Part shown: in pieces, positions 1 through 7,370 of the stretch | Layout of the letters: every line of letters begins with the position of its first letter | How positions within the stretch are numbered: the stretch's first letter is position 1 | Assembly (NCBI GenBank): GCA_041744735.1 | Contig: JBGTKH010000654.1 | Span: 1 to 11,855, forward strand | Length of the DNA: 11,855 bases | DNA from: JBGTKH01 sp041744735 | GTDB taxonomy: Bacteria; Planctomycetota; Planctomycetia; Pirellulales; Pirellulaceae | Direction: 5' to 3' | The notes under the pieces: model-generated | Told to the model about the DNA's origin: nothing | Databases searched by the model: none | Seen by the model: only the letters and a program-made list of their open reading frames with translations | Made by a program: the position numbers and the translations under genes

Positions 1-139
1 AAACCCTCCACCCGACGAAGGTCAAGGTCAGCGACGAAGAAAAACAAACCGTACGCATGACTCGGCATCGCGTTCTTCCCAAATGGAACTACACGATCCG
101 TCCAAACACAAATGGCTAAGTTATTTTTGAACAACTCCT
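1..139 (+). mobile_element. Right end of an ISAzo13-like insertion sequence (partial)
   Basis: The window opens inside the 3' end of an insertion sequence. The transposase C-terminus (see the CDS at 3-119) is followed after its stop by bases 120-139, which read gttatttttgaacaactcct. This resembles my recollection of ISAzo13-family right ends, which place a gttatt...ttgaaca terminus directly after the transposase stop. The left end lies outside the window, so the inverted repeat and target duplication cannot be checked. The exact right boundary (about 138-140) is inferred. Confidence 0.55.
3..119 (+). CDS. ISAzo13-family transposase, C-terminal 38 residues (5' end outside window)
   Basis: An open frame runs from the window edge to the TAA at 117-119. 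Its translation contains HPTKVKVSDEEKQ and ends with KWNYTIRP, followed by a short tail. The order K-V-S-D-E-E ... W-N-Y-T-I is what I know as the extreme C-terminus of ISAzo13-type DDE transposases, where the final motif is usually E-W-N-Y-T-I. The DDE catalytic residues would be upstream and are not visible, so whether the transposase is intact is unknown. The stop lies 42 bases before the start of the macroglobulin gene, so the element sits directly against that gene's translation start and may have replaced or supplied its promoter. Confidence 0.7.
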   Translation, partial: TLHPTKVKVSDEEKQTVRMTRHRVLPKWNYTIRPNTNG

Positions 140-144
140 AACCT

Positions 145-153
145 GGGAGGAGG
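145..153 (+). promoter_or_regulatory. Strong Shine-Dalgarno for the alpha-2-macroglobulin gene
   Basis: GGGAGGAGG lies eight bases before the GTG at 162-164. It is the only strong ribosome-binding site near the beginning of the long frame, and it fixes the GTG as the start. No -10/-35 pair is convincing in the 25 bases between the probable IS end and this site. Confidence 0.75.
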
Positions 154-161
154 AAACTCCA

Positions 162-3100
162 GTGATCAAACGACTTGTCATTTTCGCCTTGGTGGCCTTC
201 ATGCTTCAGCCCATAACGGCGGCGGGTGGACCGCGCGATGAAATGTGGAAGCAGGTGGATGAGGCGGTTAACAAGGGGCTGCCGAAGACGGCGGTCGAGC
301 GGCTGGAGCCGATCATCGAGGGGGCGCTGAAGGACAAAGCGTACGCCGAGGCGGTCAAAGCCATCGGCCGCAAGATCGCGCTGGAAGGGAACGTCGAGGG
401 GAACAAGCCGGAAGAAAAAATCACGCGCATGCAGACCGAGATCGCCAAAGCGCCGGACGAAATGAAGCCGGTGATGGAGGCGATTCTGGCCAACTGGTAC
501 TGGCATTACTTCCAACAGAATCGCTGGCGGTTCATGCAGCGCACTGCGACCGAAGCCCCGCCCAGCGAGGATTTCACCACCTGGGACTTGCCGCGCATCT
601 TCGCCGAGATCGACAAGCAGTTCACCAAAGCGTTGTCGTACGAGAAGACGCTGAAGACGATTCCCGTCGCACAGTACGACGATCTGCTGCAAAAGGGGAC
701 GATGGCCGACACGTACCGGCCGACGCTGTGGGACTTTCTGGTCTACAACGCGCTGGAGTTTTACGCATCCGGCGAGCAAGCCGCGGCGAAGGCCGAAGAT
801 GCCTTCGAGCTGCTGGCCGAAAGCGCGATCTTCGCGCCGGCCGACGAGTTCATGAAGTGGCAGGTCGAGAGCACGGACACCGCATCACCCACGCTCAAGG
901 CCGTACGGCTCTATCAAGAGCTGCTGAAATTCCACCAGAACGACGACGACAAGTCGGCCTACGCGGACGCCGATTTGTCGCGGTTGGTCTTTGGCAATAA
1001 CAAAGCATTCGGCGAAGAGAAAGCCGCACGCTACAAGGCGGCGCTGAAACGCTTCTCCGAACAATGGAGCGGCCACGAAATCTCGGCGCGGGCTCTGTAT
1101 CAATGGGCCGAAGTGCTGCGCGGCGAAGGCGAGTTTGTCGAAGCTCGCGAGTTGGCCCTGCGCGGCACTCGCGCGTATCCCGACAGTGTCGGAGGCAAGC
1201 TGTGCTACAACCTGGTGCAGCAGATTGAAGCCAAGTCAGCCAGCATCAGCACCGAGCGCGTGTGGAACGATCCGTGGCCGACGATTCGCGTGCAGTATCG
1301 CAACGTCACCAAAGTCTACTTCCGCGCGGTGGCCGACGATTTTCTCCAAAGGGCCAAGTCAAACAACTACCGCCCGGAGTTTTTGAACGAGGCGGAGCAA
1401 AAAGCGCTGCTGGCCAAGAAGGCGACTCACGAGTGGTCGGCCGATCTGCCGGCCACGGACGACTATCAAGAGCGCACCGAACTGCTTCCCGTGCCGAAGG
1501 AACTGGAGCCGGGCTTTTACTTTCTGATCGCCAGCCACGATCCCGGCTTCGGGGTGAGCAACAATCAAGTGACTTACTCTGGCTTCTGGGTCAGCGATCT
1601 GGCGCTGGTCGTCCGCAATCGCTACGGCGACGGGGTGATCGACGGCTTTGTGCTGAACGCCATTTCCGGTGAACCGATCGCGGGAGCGGAAGTGCGTGCC
1701 TGGTATCGTGAGAACAACAATCAGCGCGTCGCGGTCCAGCCGGTCAAGACGGACGAGAATGGCCTGTTCCGCATACAGGGCGTGAATCAACGCCAATATT
1801 TGATCTACGCCCGGCACGAAGATCAGCAGCTTTCCAGCGGCAACGAGTACTATTTCTATCGCTATGACAACCAGCCCAAGCCCTTCTCGCGCACGTTTTT
1901 CTTCACCGACCGGTCGTTGTACCGCCCCGGCCAGACGATTCAGTTCAAGGGCATCTGCATTCGCGTCGATCAGGAGCAGGACAACTACGCGGCGATCGGC
2001 GGCCAGGTGGTCAGTGTGGTCTTCGCCGACGTGAACGGCAAGGAGATCGCCAAGCAGCAGCATCGCACGAACGATTACGGTTCATTTGGCGGCAGCTTCA
2101 CCGCGCCGCGCGATCGCTTGATGGGCCAGATGTCGATTCGCGTCGAGGGCGAACCCGGCGGTGCAACCAACGTCAGCGTCGAAGAATACAAGCGGCCGAA
2201 GTTCCAAGTCACGCTCGACAAGCCGAAGGTCGCCGCGAAGCTGAACGACACAGTCGGCTTGAAAGGGACGGCAACCGCGTACACCGGGGCGGCGATCGAC
2301 CACGCCGGCGTTCGCTGGCGCGTGGTGCGCGAGGTCCGCTATCCGATTTGGTGGCACTGGCATTATTGGTGGCGCACGCCGCAGCAGAACAGTCAGGAAA
2401 TCGCGCACGGCACGGCCACGACCGCGGTCGATGGTTCGTTCCCCATCGAATTCACGGCCAAGCCCGATCTGTCGGTGTCGGAAAAGGACGAGCCGACGTT
2501 TCGCTACGTGGCTTACGCGGACGTGACCGATACGACCGGCGAAACGCGGTCGGCGCAGGTCGAAGTAAACGTGGGCTACACGGCGCTGCAAGCCTCGTTG
2601 ACCGCCGGTGAGTGGCTCTCAGACGAGAAGCCGATCGAGTTTTCGATTCGCACCACAACGCTCGACGGCGAAGGTCAACAGGCCGAAGGGACCGTGAAGA
2701 TCTATCGGCTCAAGCAACCCGACAAAGTACAACGGCCCGACATCTCCGGCCGCTATCGGCCGATGCCGGTTCACCGTGGCAAGACAATCGTAGAGCCCGA
2801 GCCCGACCCTGCGAATCCCAATTCCTGGCCGCTGGGTGACATGGTCGTCGAAGAGAAGTTCACGACCGACGCAGCGGGCAACGCGAAGTTCTCCGCCAAA
2901 CTCGACGCCGGCCCGTATCGCGCGATGCTGGAGACGAGTGATCGCTTCGGCAAGAAGGTGACTGCACAATTGCCGTTGCAAGTGCTCGATCCCGACGCCA
3001 CGAAACTGGCCATCAAGATTCCCAACATCGTGGCCGCGCCGCAGTGGTCGCTCGAACCGGGCGGCGAGTTCTCGGCAGTGTGGGGCAGCGGCTACGATCA

Positions 3101-6100
3101 GGCCCGCGCGTTTGTCGAGATCGAACATCGCCGCAAGCTGGTGCAAAGCTACTGGACGCCGGGCGGCCGAACGCAAGTGGCGATTAAGCAGGCGGTGGAC
3201 GAAGCCATGCGCGGCGGTTTCACGTTGCGTGTGACGATGGTCCGCGAAAACCGCGCGTACCTGGAATCGCGCCACGTCGACGTGCCCTGGACCAACAAGA
3301 ACCTGAAAATCCGCTGGGAACATTTCGTCTCGAAGCTTCAACCCGGCCAGAAGGAGACGTGGACGGCGGTCATCACGGGACCGGATGCAAAGCTCGCCGT
3401 CGCGGAAATGGCTGCCGCGCTGTACGACGAGTCGCTCGATGCCTACTTGCCGCACAACTGGACACAAGGTTTCGGTGTCTTCCGCTACGACTCCTCGAAC
3501 ATACAAATGCAGTTCGAAAACATGCTCGTCGGACTGAATCACTTGCACGGCAATTGGCCGGTGGGTCACAAGGATGCGCAGGTCACCTACCGCACGTTCC
3601 CTAACGACCTGATCGGCAACTTCTGGGGCTACGCCTATGGCAATCGATTGCGTGGCGGCGTTCCCGGCGCCCCGATGGCGATGGAACGGGCCGCTGCAAA
3701 GGCCGACTCGAACGGCGTGGAGTTGCAGGCTGCCGACCGCTCGGCCGACGCTCGCAAACAAGCGGCGGGCGGTGAACTGCAACAGGGCGGTCAAGCTCCC
3801 GGCCCGAACCTTGGCGAAGTCTCCGCGCGCACGAACCTGAACGAAACTGCGTTCTTCTTCCCGCAGTTGCTGTCGGATAAAGATGGTGAAGTGAAACTGG
3901 AATTCACCATGCCCGAGGCACTGACCAAATGGAAATTCCTGGGCTTTGCGCACGATCGCGATTTGCGCGGCGGCTATCTAACCGACAGTGTCGTGACCGC
4001 GAAAGACTTAATGATCCAGCCGAACCCGCCGCGCTTCGTGCGCGAGGGAGACGTCATCGAATTCACCGTCAAGGTGACCAACCAATCGCCGACGCGGCAG
4101 ACCGGCGCCGTGCGGCTGACGCTGGCTGATGCCCGCACCGGTTCGAGCGTCGACGCAGCTCTCGCCAACACGGCCGGCGATCAGTCGTTCGACATCCCGG
4201 CGAAAGAGTCGCGCAGCTTCGCGTGGCGGCTAAGCGTGCCCGACGACATGGGCTTTCTCACCTACAAGGCCGTCGGTTCCACTGGTCGGCTCTCGGACGG
4301 CGAGGAAGGCTATTTGCCGGTGCTCTCGCGCCGCATCTTGATCACCGAATCGCTGCCGCTGCCGATTCGCGGCGCACAAACCAAAGCGTTCGACTTCACG
4401 CGGCTCCGCCAATCCGGTCAATCCGACACGCTGAAGAACAAACAAGTCACCGTGCAGATGGTTTCCAATCCGTCGTGGTACGCGGTGATGGCATTGCCGT
4501 ACCTGATGGAATTCCCGCACGAGTGTACCGAGCAGACGTTCAACCGCCTGTACGCCAACTCGCTGGCCCGGCACATCGCCGCCTCCGACCCCAAAATCCG
4601 CCGCGTCTTCGACCAGTGGAAAAACCCGCCCCTCCCAGAAACCCGAAGCGTTAGCGAGGAAACCAGCGCCCCACTCGACAGCCCGCTGGAAAAAAACCAA
4701 GACCTAAAATCGGTCATGATCGAAGAAACCCCGTGGCTGCGTCAGGCTCAAAACGAAAGCCAGGCCCGCCGCAACGTCGGAATTCTCTTCGACGAGAACC
4801 GGCTAAACCAAGAGACGGCCATGCTGCATCGCAAACTGTCCGAACAGCAGCTTGCCGACGGCGCGTGGCCGTGGTTCCCCGGCGGGCCGGCCAACGATTA
4901 CATCACGCTGTACATCACCACCGGCTTCGGCCGGATGCGGCATCTGGGCGTCGAGATCGACGTAGCACCGGCCGTCAAGTCGCTCGCGCGCCTCGATGGT
5001 TGGATCGACCGCACGTATCGCGAGATCCTCAAGCACGGCAAGCAGGACGACAATCATCTGTCGTACACCGTGGCCTTCTATCTGTACGGCCGCAGCTTTT
5101 TCCTCAAGGACAAGGCGATCGACGCGGCGCACAAAGAGGCGGTCGATTATTTCCTCGGCCAGGCCCGCAAGTATTGGCTGCAGTTGGATTGCCGCCAGTC
5201 ACAAGCACATCTGGCCATCGCCCTGAAACGATTCGGAGATCCCGCGTCGGCTGAAGGGATCATGCGTTCGATTAAGGAACGCTCCGTCACCGATGAAGAA
5301 CTGGGCATGTTCTGGCGCGACCTGGAACTGTCGTGGTGGTGGTTCCGCGCCCCGATCGAAACGCAGGCCATGATGATCGAAGCGTTTGACGAGGTGATGA
5401 ACGACGCCGCGGCGGTTGAAGAGTGCAAGGTGTGGCTGCTGAAACAAAAGCAGACGCAGGATTGGAAGACCACGAAGGCCACGGCCGACGCGGTCTACGT
5501 GCTGCTGCTGCGCGGTTCGAATCTGCTGGCCTCCGACACGCTCGTCGAAGTTTCGCTCGGCGGCCAAACGATCAAACCGGAAAACGTTGAAGCCGGCACG
5601 GGCTTCTACCAACAACGGTTCACCGGCGGCGACATCAAACCGCAGATGGGCCAGATCACCGTGAAGAAACTGGACGAGGGCGTCGCCTGGGGCAGCGTCC
5701 ACTGGCAATACCTGGAAGACATGAGCAAAGTCACGCCCTACGCCGGCACGCCGCTCACGTTGCGCAAAACGCTGTTCACCAAGCAGTACGCCAAGACCGG
5801 CCCCATCCTCTCGCCCGTCCCCGTAGGACGGGTAGCCAACCCGTCCAACCCGTCCAACCCGTCCGACTCCGGCCCGCTCAAAGTCGGCGACGAACTGGTC
5901 GTGCGCATCGAACTGCGCGTGGACCGCGACATGGAGTACGTCCATCTCAAGGACCAGCGCGGCAGCGGCACCGAGCCGGTCAACGTCCTCTCACGCTACA
6001 AATACCAAGACGGCCTGGCCTACTACGAATCCACGCGCGACACCGCCAGCCACTTCTTCATCGACTACTTGCCCAAAGGCGTGTATGTCTTCGAGTACTC

Positions 6101-6212
6101 CACGCGCGTGCAACTCAAAGGCCGCTACCAAACCGGCGTCGCCGAAATCCAATCCATGTACGCCCCCGAATTCAACAGCCACTCGGAGAGTTTTACCTTG
6201 GTCGTGCAGTAG
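162..6212 (+). CDS. Large secreted bacterial alpha-2-macroglobulin with intact thioester
   Basis: This 2016-residue protein belongs to the alpha-2-macroglobulin superfamily, whose bacterial members are thought to trap attacking proteases in or outside the cell envelope. Residues 1-21 form a Sec signal peptide (K3-R4, hydrophobic 5-20, cleavage near A21); there is no lipobox cysteine. Residues ~25-380 are a helical N-terminal region. An MG2-type domain follows (TDRSLYRPGQ at ~582, VEEYKRPKF at ~675). A Trp-rich stretch (~730-737) comes next, then a bait-region domain (~945-1110), an Ala/Gln-rich linker (~1167-1222), the A2M core (NETAFFF at 1227, MPEALTKWKF after it), and a thioester domain with C1455-T-E-Q1458. 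A C-terminal MG10-like domain runs from ~1905 to the end. It is longer than E. coli YfhM (about 1650 residues). Start: GTG with a strong Shine-Dalgarno. No pbpC-like partner is adjacent. Two repeat-like insertions interrupt poorly constrained loops (1487-1504 and 1888-1901). Confidence 0.93.
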   Translation: MIKRLVIFALVAFMLQPITAAGGPRDEMWKQVDEAVNKGLPKTAVERLEPIIEGALKDKAYAEAVKAIGRKIALEGNVEGNKPEEKITRMQTEIAKAPDEMKPVMEAILANWYWHYFQQNRWRFMQRTATEAPPSEDFTTWDLPRIFAEIDKQFTKALSYEKTLKTIPVAQYDDLLQKGTMADTYRPTLWDFLVYNALEFYASGEQAAAKAEDAFELLAESAIFAPADEFMKWQVESTDTASPTLKAVRLYQELLKFHQNDDDKSAYADADLSRLVFGNNKAFGEEKAARYKAALKRFSEQWSGHEISARALYQWAEVLRGEGEFVEARELALRGTRAYPDSVGGKLCYNLVQQIEAKSASISTERVWNDPWPTIRVQYRNVTKVYFRAVADDFLQRAKSNNYRPEFLNEAEQKALLAKKATHEWSADLPATDDYQERTELLPVPKELEPGFYFLIASHDPGFGVSNNQVTYSGFWVSDLALVVRNRYGDGVIDGFVLNAISGEPIAGAEVRAWYRENNNQRVAVQPVKTDENGLFRIQGVNQRQYLIYARHEDQQLSSGNEYYFYRYDNQPKPFSRTFFFTDRSLYRPGQTIQFKGICIRVDQEQDNYAAIGGQVVSVVFADVNGKEIAKQQHRTNDYGSFGGSFTAPRDRLMGQMSIRVEGEPGGATNVSVEEYKRPKFQVTLDKPKVAAKLNDTVGLKGTATAYTGAAIDHAGVRWRVVREVRYPIWWHWHYWWRTPQQNSQEIAHGTATTAVDGSFPIEFTAKPDLSVSEKDEPTFRYVAYADVTDTTGETRSAQVEVNVGYTALQASLTAGEWLSDEKPIEFSIRTTTLDGEGQQAEGTVKIYRLKQPDKVQRPDISGRYRPMPVHRGKTIVEPEPDPANPNSWPLGDMVVEEKFTTDAAGNAKFSAKLDAGPYRAMLETSDRFGKKVTAQLPLQVLDPDATKLAIKIPNIVAAPQWSLEPGGEFSAVWGSGYDQARAFVEIEHRRKLVQSYWTPGGRTQVAIKQAVDEAMRGGFTLRVTMVRENRAYLESRHVDVPWTNKNLKIRWEHFVSKLQPGQKETWTAVITGPDAKLAVAEMAAALYDESLDAYLPHNWTQGFGVFRYDSSNIQMQFENMLVGLNHLHGNWPVGHKDAQVTYRTFPNDLIGNFWGYAYGNRLRGGVPGAPMAMERAAAKADSNGVELQAADRSADARKQAAGGELQQGGQAPGPNLGEVSARTNLNETAFFFPQLLSDKDGEVKLEFTMPEALTKWKFLGFAHDRDLRGGYLTDSVVTAKDLMIQPNPPRFVREGDVIEFTVKVTNQSPTRQTGAVRLTLADARTGSSVDAALANTAGDQSFDIPAKESRSFAWRLSVPDDMGFLTYKAVGSTGRLSDGEEGYLPVLSRRILITESLPLPIRGAQTKAFDFTRLRQSGQSDTLKNKQVTVQMVSNPSWYAVMALPYLMEFPHECTEQTFNRLYANSLARHIAASDPKIRRVFDQWKNPPLPETRSVSEETSAPLDSPLEKNQDLKSVMIEETPWLRQAQNESQARRNVGILFDENRLNQETAMLHRKLSEQQLADGAWPWFPGGPANDYITLYITTGFGRMRHLGVEIDVAPAVKSLARLDGWIDRTYREILKHGKQDDNHLSYTVAFYLYGRSFFLKDKAIDAAHKEAVDYFLGQARKYWLQLDCRQSQAHLAIALKRFGDPASAEGIMRSIKERSVTDEELGMFWRDLELSWWWFRAPIETQAMMIEAFDEVMNDAAAVEECKVWLLKQKQTQDWKTTKATADAVYVLLLRGSNLLASDTLVEVSLGGQTIKPENVEAGTGFYQQRFTGGDIKPQMGQITVKKLDEGVAWGSVHWQYLEDMSKVTPYAGTPLTLRKTLFTKQYAKTGPILSPVPVGRVANPSNPSNPSDSGPLKVGDELVVRIELRVDRDMEYVHLKDQRGSGTEPVNVLSRYKYQDGLAYYESTRDTASHFFIDYLPKGVYVFEYSTRVQLKGRYQTGVAEIQSMYAPEFNSHSESFTLVVQ
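3660..3830 (+). other. Candidate bait region of the macroglobulin (low-complexity linker)
   Basis: Residues ~1167-1222 are rich in Ala, Gln, Gly and Pro, with scattered Arg and Lys (E-R-A-A-A-K, D-A-R-K-Q-A-A, G-G-Q-A-P-G-P). They lie immediately before the A2M core motif that begins near N1227. In vertebrate macroglobulins the protease-cleaved bait loop occupies the same place, just ahead of the PF00207 region. Position and disorder-like composition are visible in the sequence; the bait function is inferred. Confidence 0.4.
4638..4663 (+). repeat. Repeat-like insert (acccgaagcgttagcgagg) inside the macroglobulin gene
   Basis: The stretch encodes E-T-R-S-V-S-E-E, about 38 residues after the thioester cysteine. 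The core acccgaagcgttagcgagg contains a direct AGCG-TT-AGCG repeat and resembles a short interspersed repeat I recall from Pirellula/Rhodopirellula-type genomes. It sits between QWKN and SPLEKNQDLKSV, where I would expect only a few residues. The family assignment is from memory; the low-complexity insertion in a conserved domain is visible. Confidence 0.45.
5826..5864 (+). repeat. Palindrome plus three tandem 9-mers inside the macroglobulin gene
   Basis: Bases 5826-5846 form a perfect 8-bp inverted repeat (ggacgggt, 5-base loop agcca, acccgtcc). The right arm then continues as three exact tandem copies of aacccgtcc (5838-5864). In frame this gives VGRVA followed by NPS three times (N1893 onward). 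It precedes the C-terminal MG10-like domain, so it lies in an interdomain linker. The shape is REP-like, and the nine-base unit keeps the frame. Confidence 0.7.
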
Positions 6213-6230
6213 GGCGACAAGCGTGAATCT

Positions 6231-6731
6231 ATGAAGAAACCTACAGTCTACCTGGACACGAGCATCGTATCGGCGTATTGGTACGAAGGAGCGAACGTGG
6301 CCATGCTGGCTCGGCGGCTGCACACGCGGCAGTGGTGGGAATTGGAACGAACGCACTTCCGAATCTATGCTTCGGCTTTCACAGAGGCGGAACTGCAAGC
6401 CGGAAAGTTTCCCCGACAGTCCGATTGCCTAAAAATGGCCCGGAAGCTTTCATACCTGTCGGTGACATCGAGAGTGCGGGACGTCCTCGACGAGATCGTT
6501 GCACGAAAAATTGTACCCGATAACAAATCCGCCGATGCGGCGCATTTAGCCATCTCTACTGTGCATGGAGTCGATTACCTTTTAACATGGAATTATGCTC
6601 ATTTGGCGAATCCGGCCGTTCAGGCTCAGATGGACAGCATGTGTAAAGTGTGGAAATTGGCAAGTCCATTGTTGGTCTCGCCTGAATCCATTCCTCAGTT
6701 GCGATTCGGGCAGTCGATTCGGAGAACGTGA
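6231..6731 (+). CDS. PIN-domain protein, probable VapC-like ribonuclease toxin
   Basis: This 166-residue protein has PIN-domain signatures. The N-terminal strand is VYLDTS with acidic D9. A middle motif SAFTEAELQAG carries E54, and KSADAAHLAIS carries D102. LLTWNYAHLAN ends with N121 in place of the usual fourth acid. D9, E54 and D102 would bind Mg2+/Mn2+ for RNA cleavage; the W-N form of the last motif is, to my knowledge, common in one PIN subfamily and need not mean inactivity. The ATG lies 18 bases after the macroglobulin stop, with no clear Shine-Dalgarno, so translation may be weak or coupled. The downstream small gene overlaps its stop (TGATG) and is the probable antitoxin. The C-terminal tail after ~130 is longer than in minimal VapC proteins. 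The RNA target is unknown. Confidence 0.82.
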   Translation: MKKPTVYLDTSIVSAYWYEGANVAMLARRLHTRQWWELERTHFRIYASAFTEAELQAGKFPRQSDCLKMARKLSYLSVTSRVRDVLDEIVARKIVPDNKSADAAHLAISTVHGVDYLLTWNYAHLANPAVQAQMDSMCKVWKLASPLLVSPESIPQLRFGQSIRRT

Positions 6732-6913
6732 TGACAATGTCCGATCCAATCCTCGAAGAGATCTGGAAAATCCGCGCGGAACTGCTCCAAAAGCACGGCG
6801 GCCTTGACGGCTATTTCAAGTACGTTGAGAGAATTGACCGAGCGAGGCAAGCGAAGTCAAAACGGCAGCGTGGTCGCAAAACGCCTTCGAGCCGGATCAC
6901 GAAGAAGACGTGA
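6731..6913 (+). CDS. Small basic protein, probable antitoxin partner of the PIN protein
   Basis: The ATG at 6731 shares its A with the TGA of the PIN gene, which implies translational coupling. A GTG at 6728 in the same frame is also possible; I prefer the ATG. The product is 60 residues. Its N-terminal half reads SDPILEEIWKIRAELLQKHGG, then LDGYFKYVER, matching a small family I know next to PIN genes (D-P-I-x-E-E-x-x-x-x-R ... Y/D-L). The last 20 residues are Lys/Arg-rich (QAKSKRQRGRKTPSSR) and could bind nucleic acid or be disordered. Neutralising the PIN nuclease is inferred from position and size. The gene order, toxin first, is the reverse of typical vapBC. Confidence 0.72.
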   Translation: MTMSDPILEEIWKIRAELLQKHGGLDGYFKYVERIDRARQAKSKRQRGRKTPSSRITKKT

Positions 6914-6950
6914 ACCGCATGGTATGAACAGGGCGTCGCAAATTTGTCGC

Positions 6951-7370
6951 CTAACCGTTGTCCGTTACTGACAGTCTCAACGTGGAACGCCCCGTAATAG
7001 GCGCGGCTCGCGGCCGATCGCCACTCGGCTTTGCTCGATTCGCCAGACAGCCGGATGGCGAGGTTGAGAAAATCGGCGCCCTGCACGCTCGGCCCTCCGC
7101 AGTGATCGACAGCGCCAAGCGGCCGGAATCCCAACCCGCGATCTGGCAAACTCGCCGATGCCACTGGTCGTCCAATTCCGCGAGTTCGTCGACTGATCCT
7201 CTGGTCGTTACCTCGAACACAAAGTACCAGCGTTCCGCAATCTCGGGGTCTTCTTGTTCGCTCCCCAATCGAATGGCGTGAGGAATAAACCGTGAAGTGT
7301 TTCCTTCACCCAGCTTACCCGGCACCGGCAGCCCGTTCAACTGCGGCGTCGTCAAGTACCGCAATGCCAC
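6951..7370 (-). CDS. Uncharacterised ORF upstream of, and overlapping, the HEPN fragment
   Basis: I do not recognise this protein. From a GTG at 7370 the frame gives 139 residues. The part between FIPHAIRLG and WDSGRLALSITAEG reads like real protein, with RWYFVFEVTT and ELDDQWHRRV as compact segments. The last ~42 codons run antisense-like through the HEPN fragment in another frame and look non-native, as if the stop near 7090 had been lost. The start is doubtful: the frame is open further upstream to a TAA near 7573, there is no ATG in it, and the GTG falls inside a palindromic repeat (7367-7385). Its place directly before HEPN suggests a partner gene. It may be an eroding gene or a chance frame. 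Confidence 0.35.
   Translation of the reverse strand: MALRYLTTPQLNGLPVPGKLGEGNTSRFIPHAIRLGSEQEDPEIAERWYFVFEVTTRGSVDELAELDDQWHRRVCQIAGWDSGRLALSITAEGRACRAPIFSTSPSGCLANRAKPSGDRPRAAPITGRSTLRLSVTDNG
6976..7086 (-). pseudogene. Truncated HEPN-domain (UPF0332/PF05168-type) gene, N-terminal fragment
   Basis: Starting at a GTG (7086-7084), with GGAGG seven bases upstream, the minus strand encodes about 37 residues. They include DFLNLAIRLS, then KAEWRSAASRAYYGAFHV. The S-R-x-Y-Y-x-x-F-H motif is the hallmark of the first helices of UPF0332-type HEPN proteins, which occur in toxin-antitoxin and nucleotidyltransferase-linked modules. After E37 the match stops abruptly. The frame continues to a stop near 6811, but that stretch lies antisense to the small antitoxin gene and shows no HEPN character. 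Family members are normally about 120-150 residues, so most of the domain is missing. I read it as a 3'-truncated remnant, probably joined to the PIN pair by recombination near 6970. Confidence 0.65.

Noticed and set aside
138..779. Long minus-strand frame (213 codons) opposite the start of the macroglobulin gene; similar minus frames at 1359-2063, 2619-3953 and 5199-5945
   Set aside because: They are rich in Arg, Leu, Val and His without domain signatures, and mirror the strongly supported plus-strand gene. They are antisense shadows of GC-rich codons.
6945..6975. gcctaac / gttaggc boxes reminiscent of an integron attC core
   Set aside because: Only one R-type box is present; no matching partner box and no imperfect long palindrome is found at the right distance, so it is probably chance.
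6958..7281. Plus-strand 107-codon frame opposite the HEPN fragment
   Set aside because: The opposite strand carries the HEPN motif and a good ribosome-binding site; this frame is Ser/Arg-rich with no recognisable motif.
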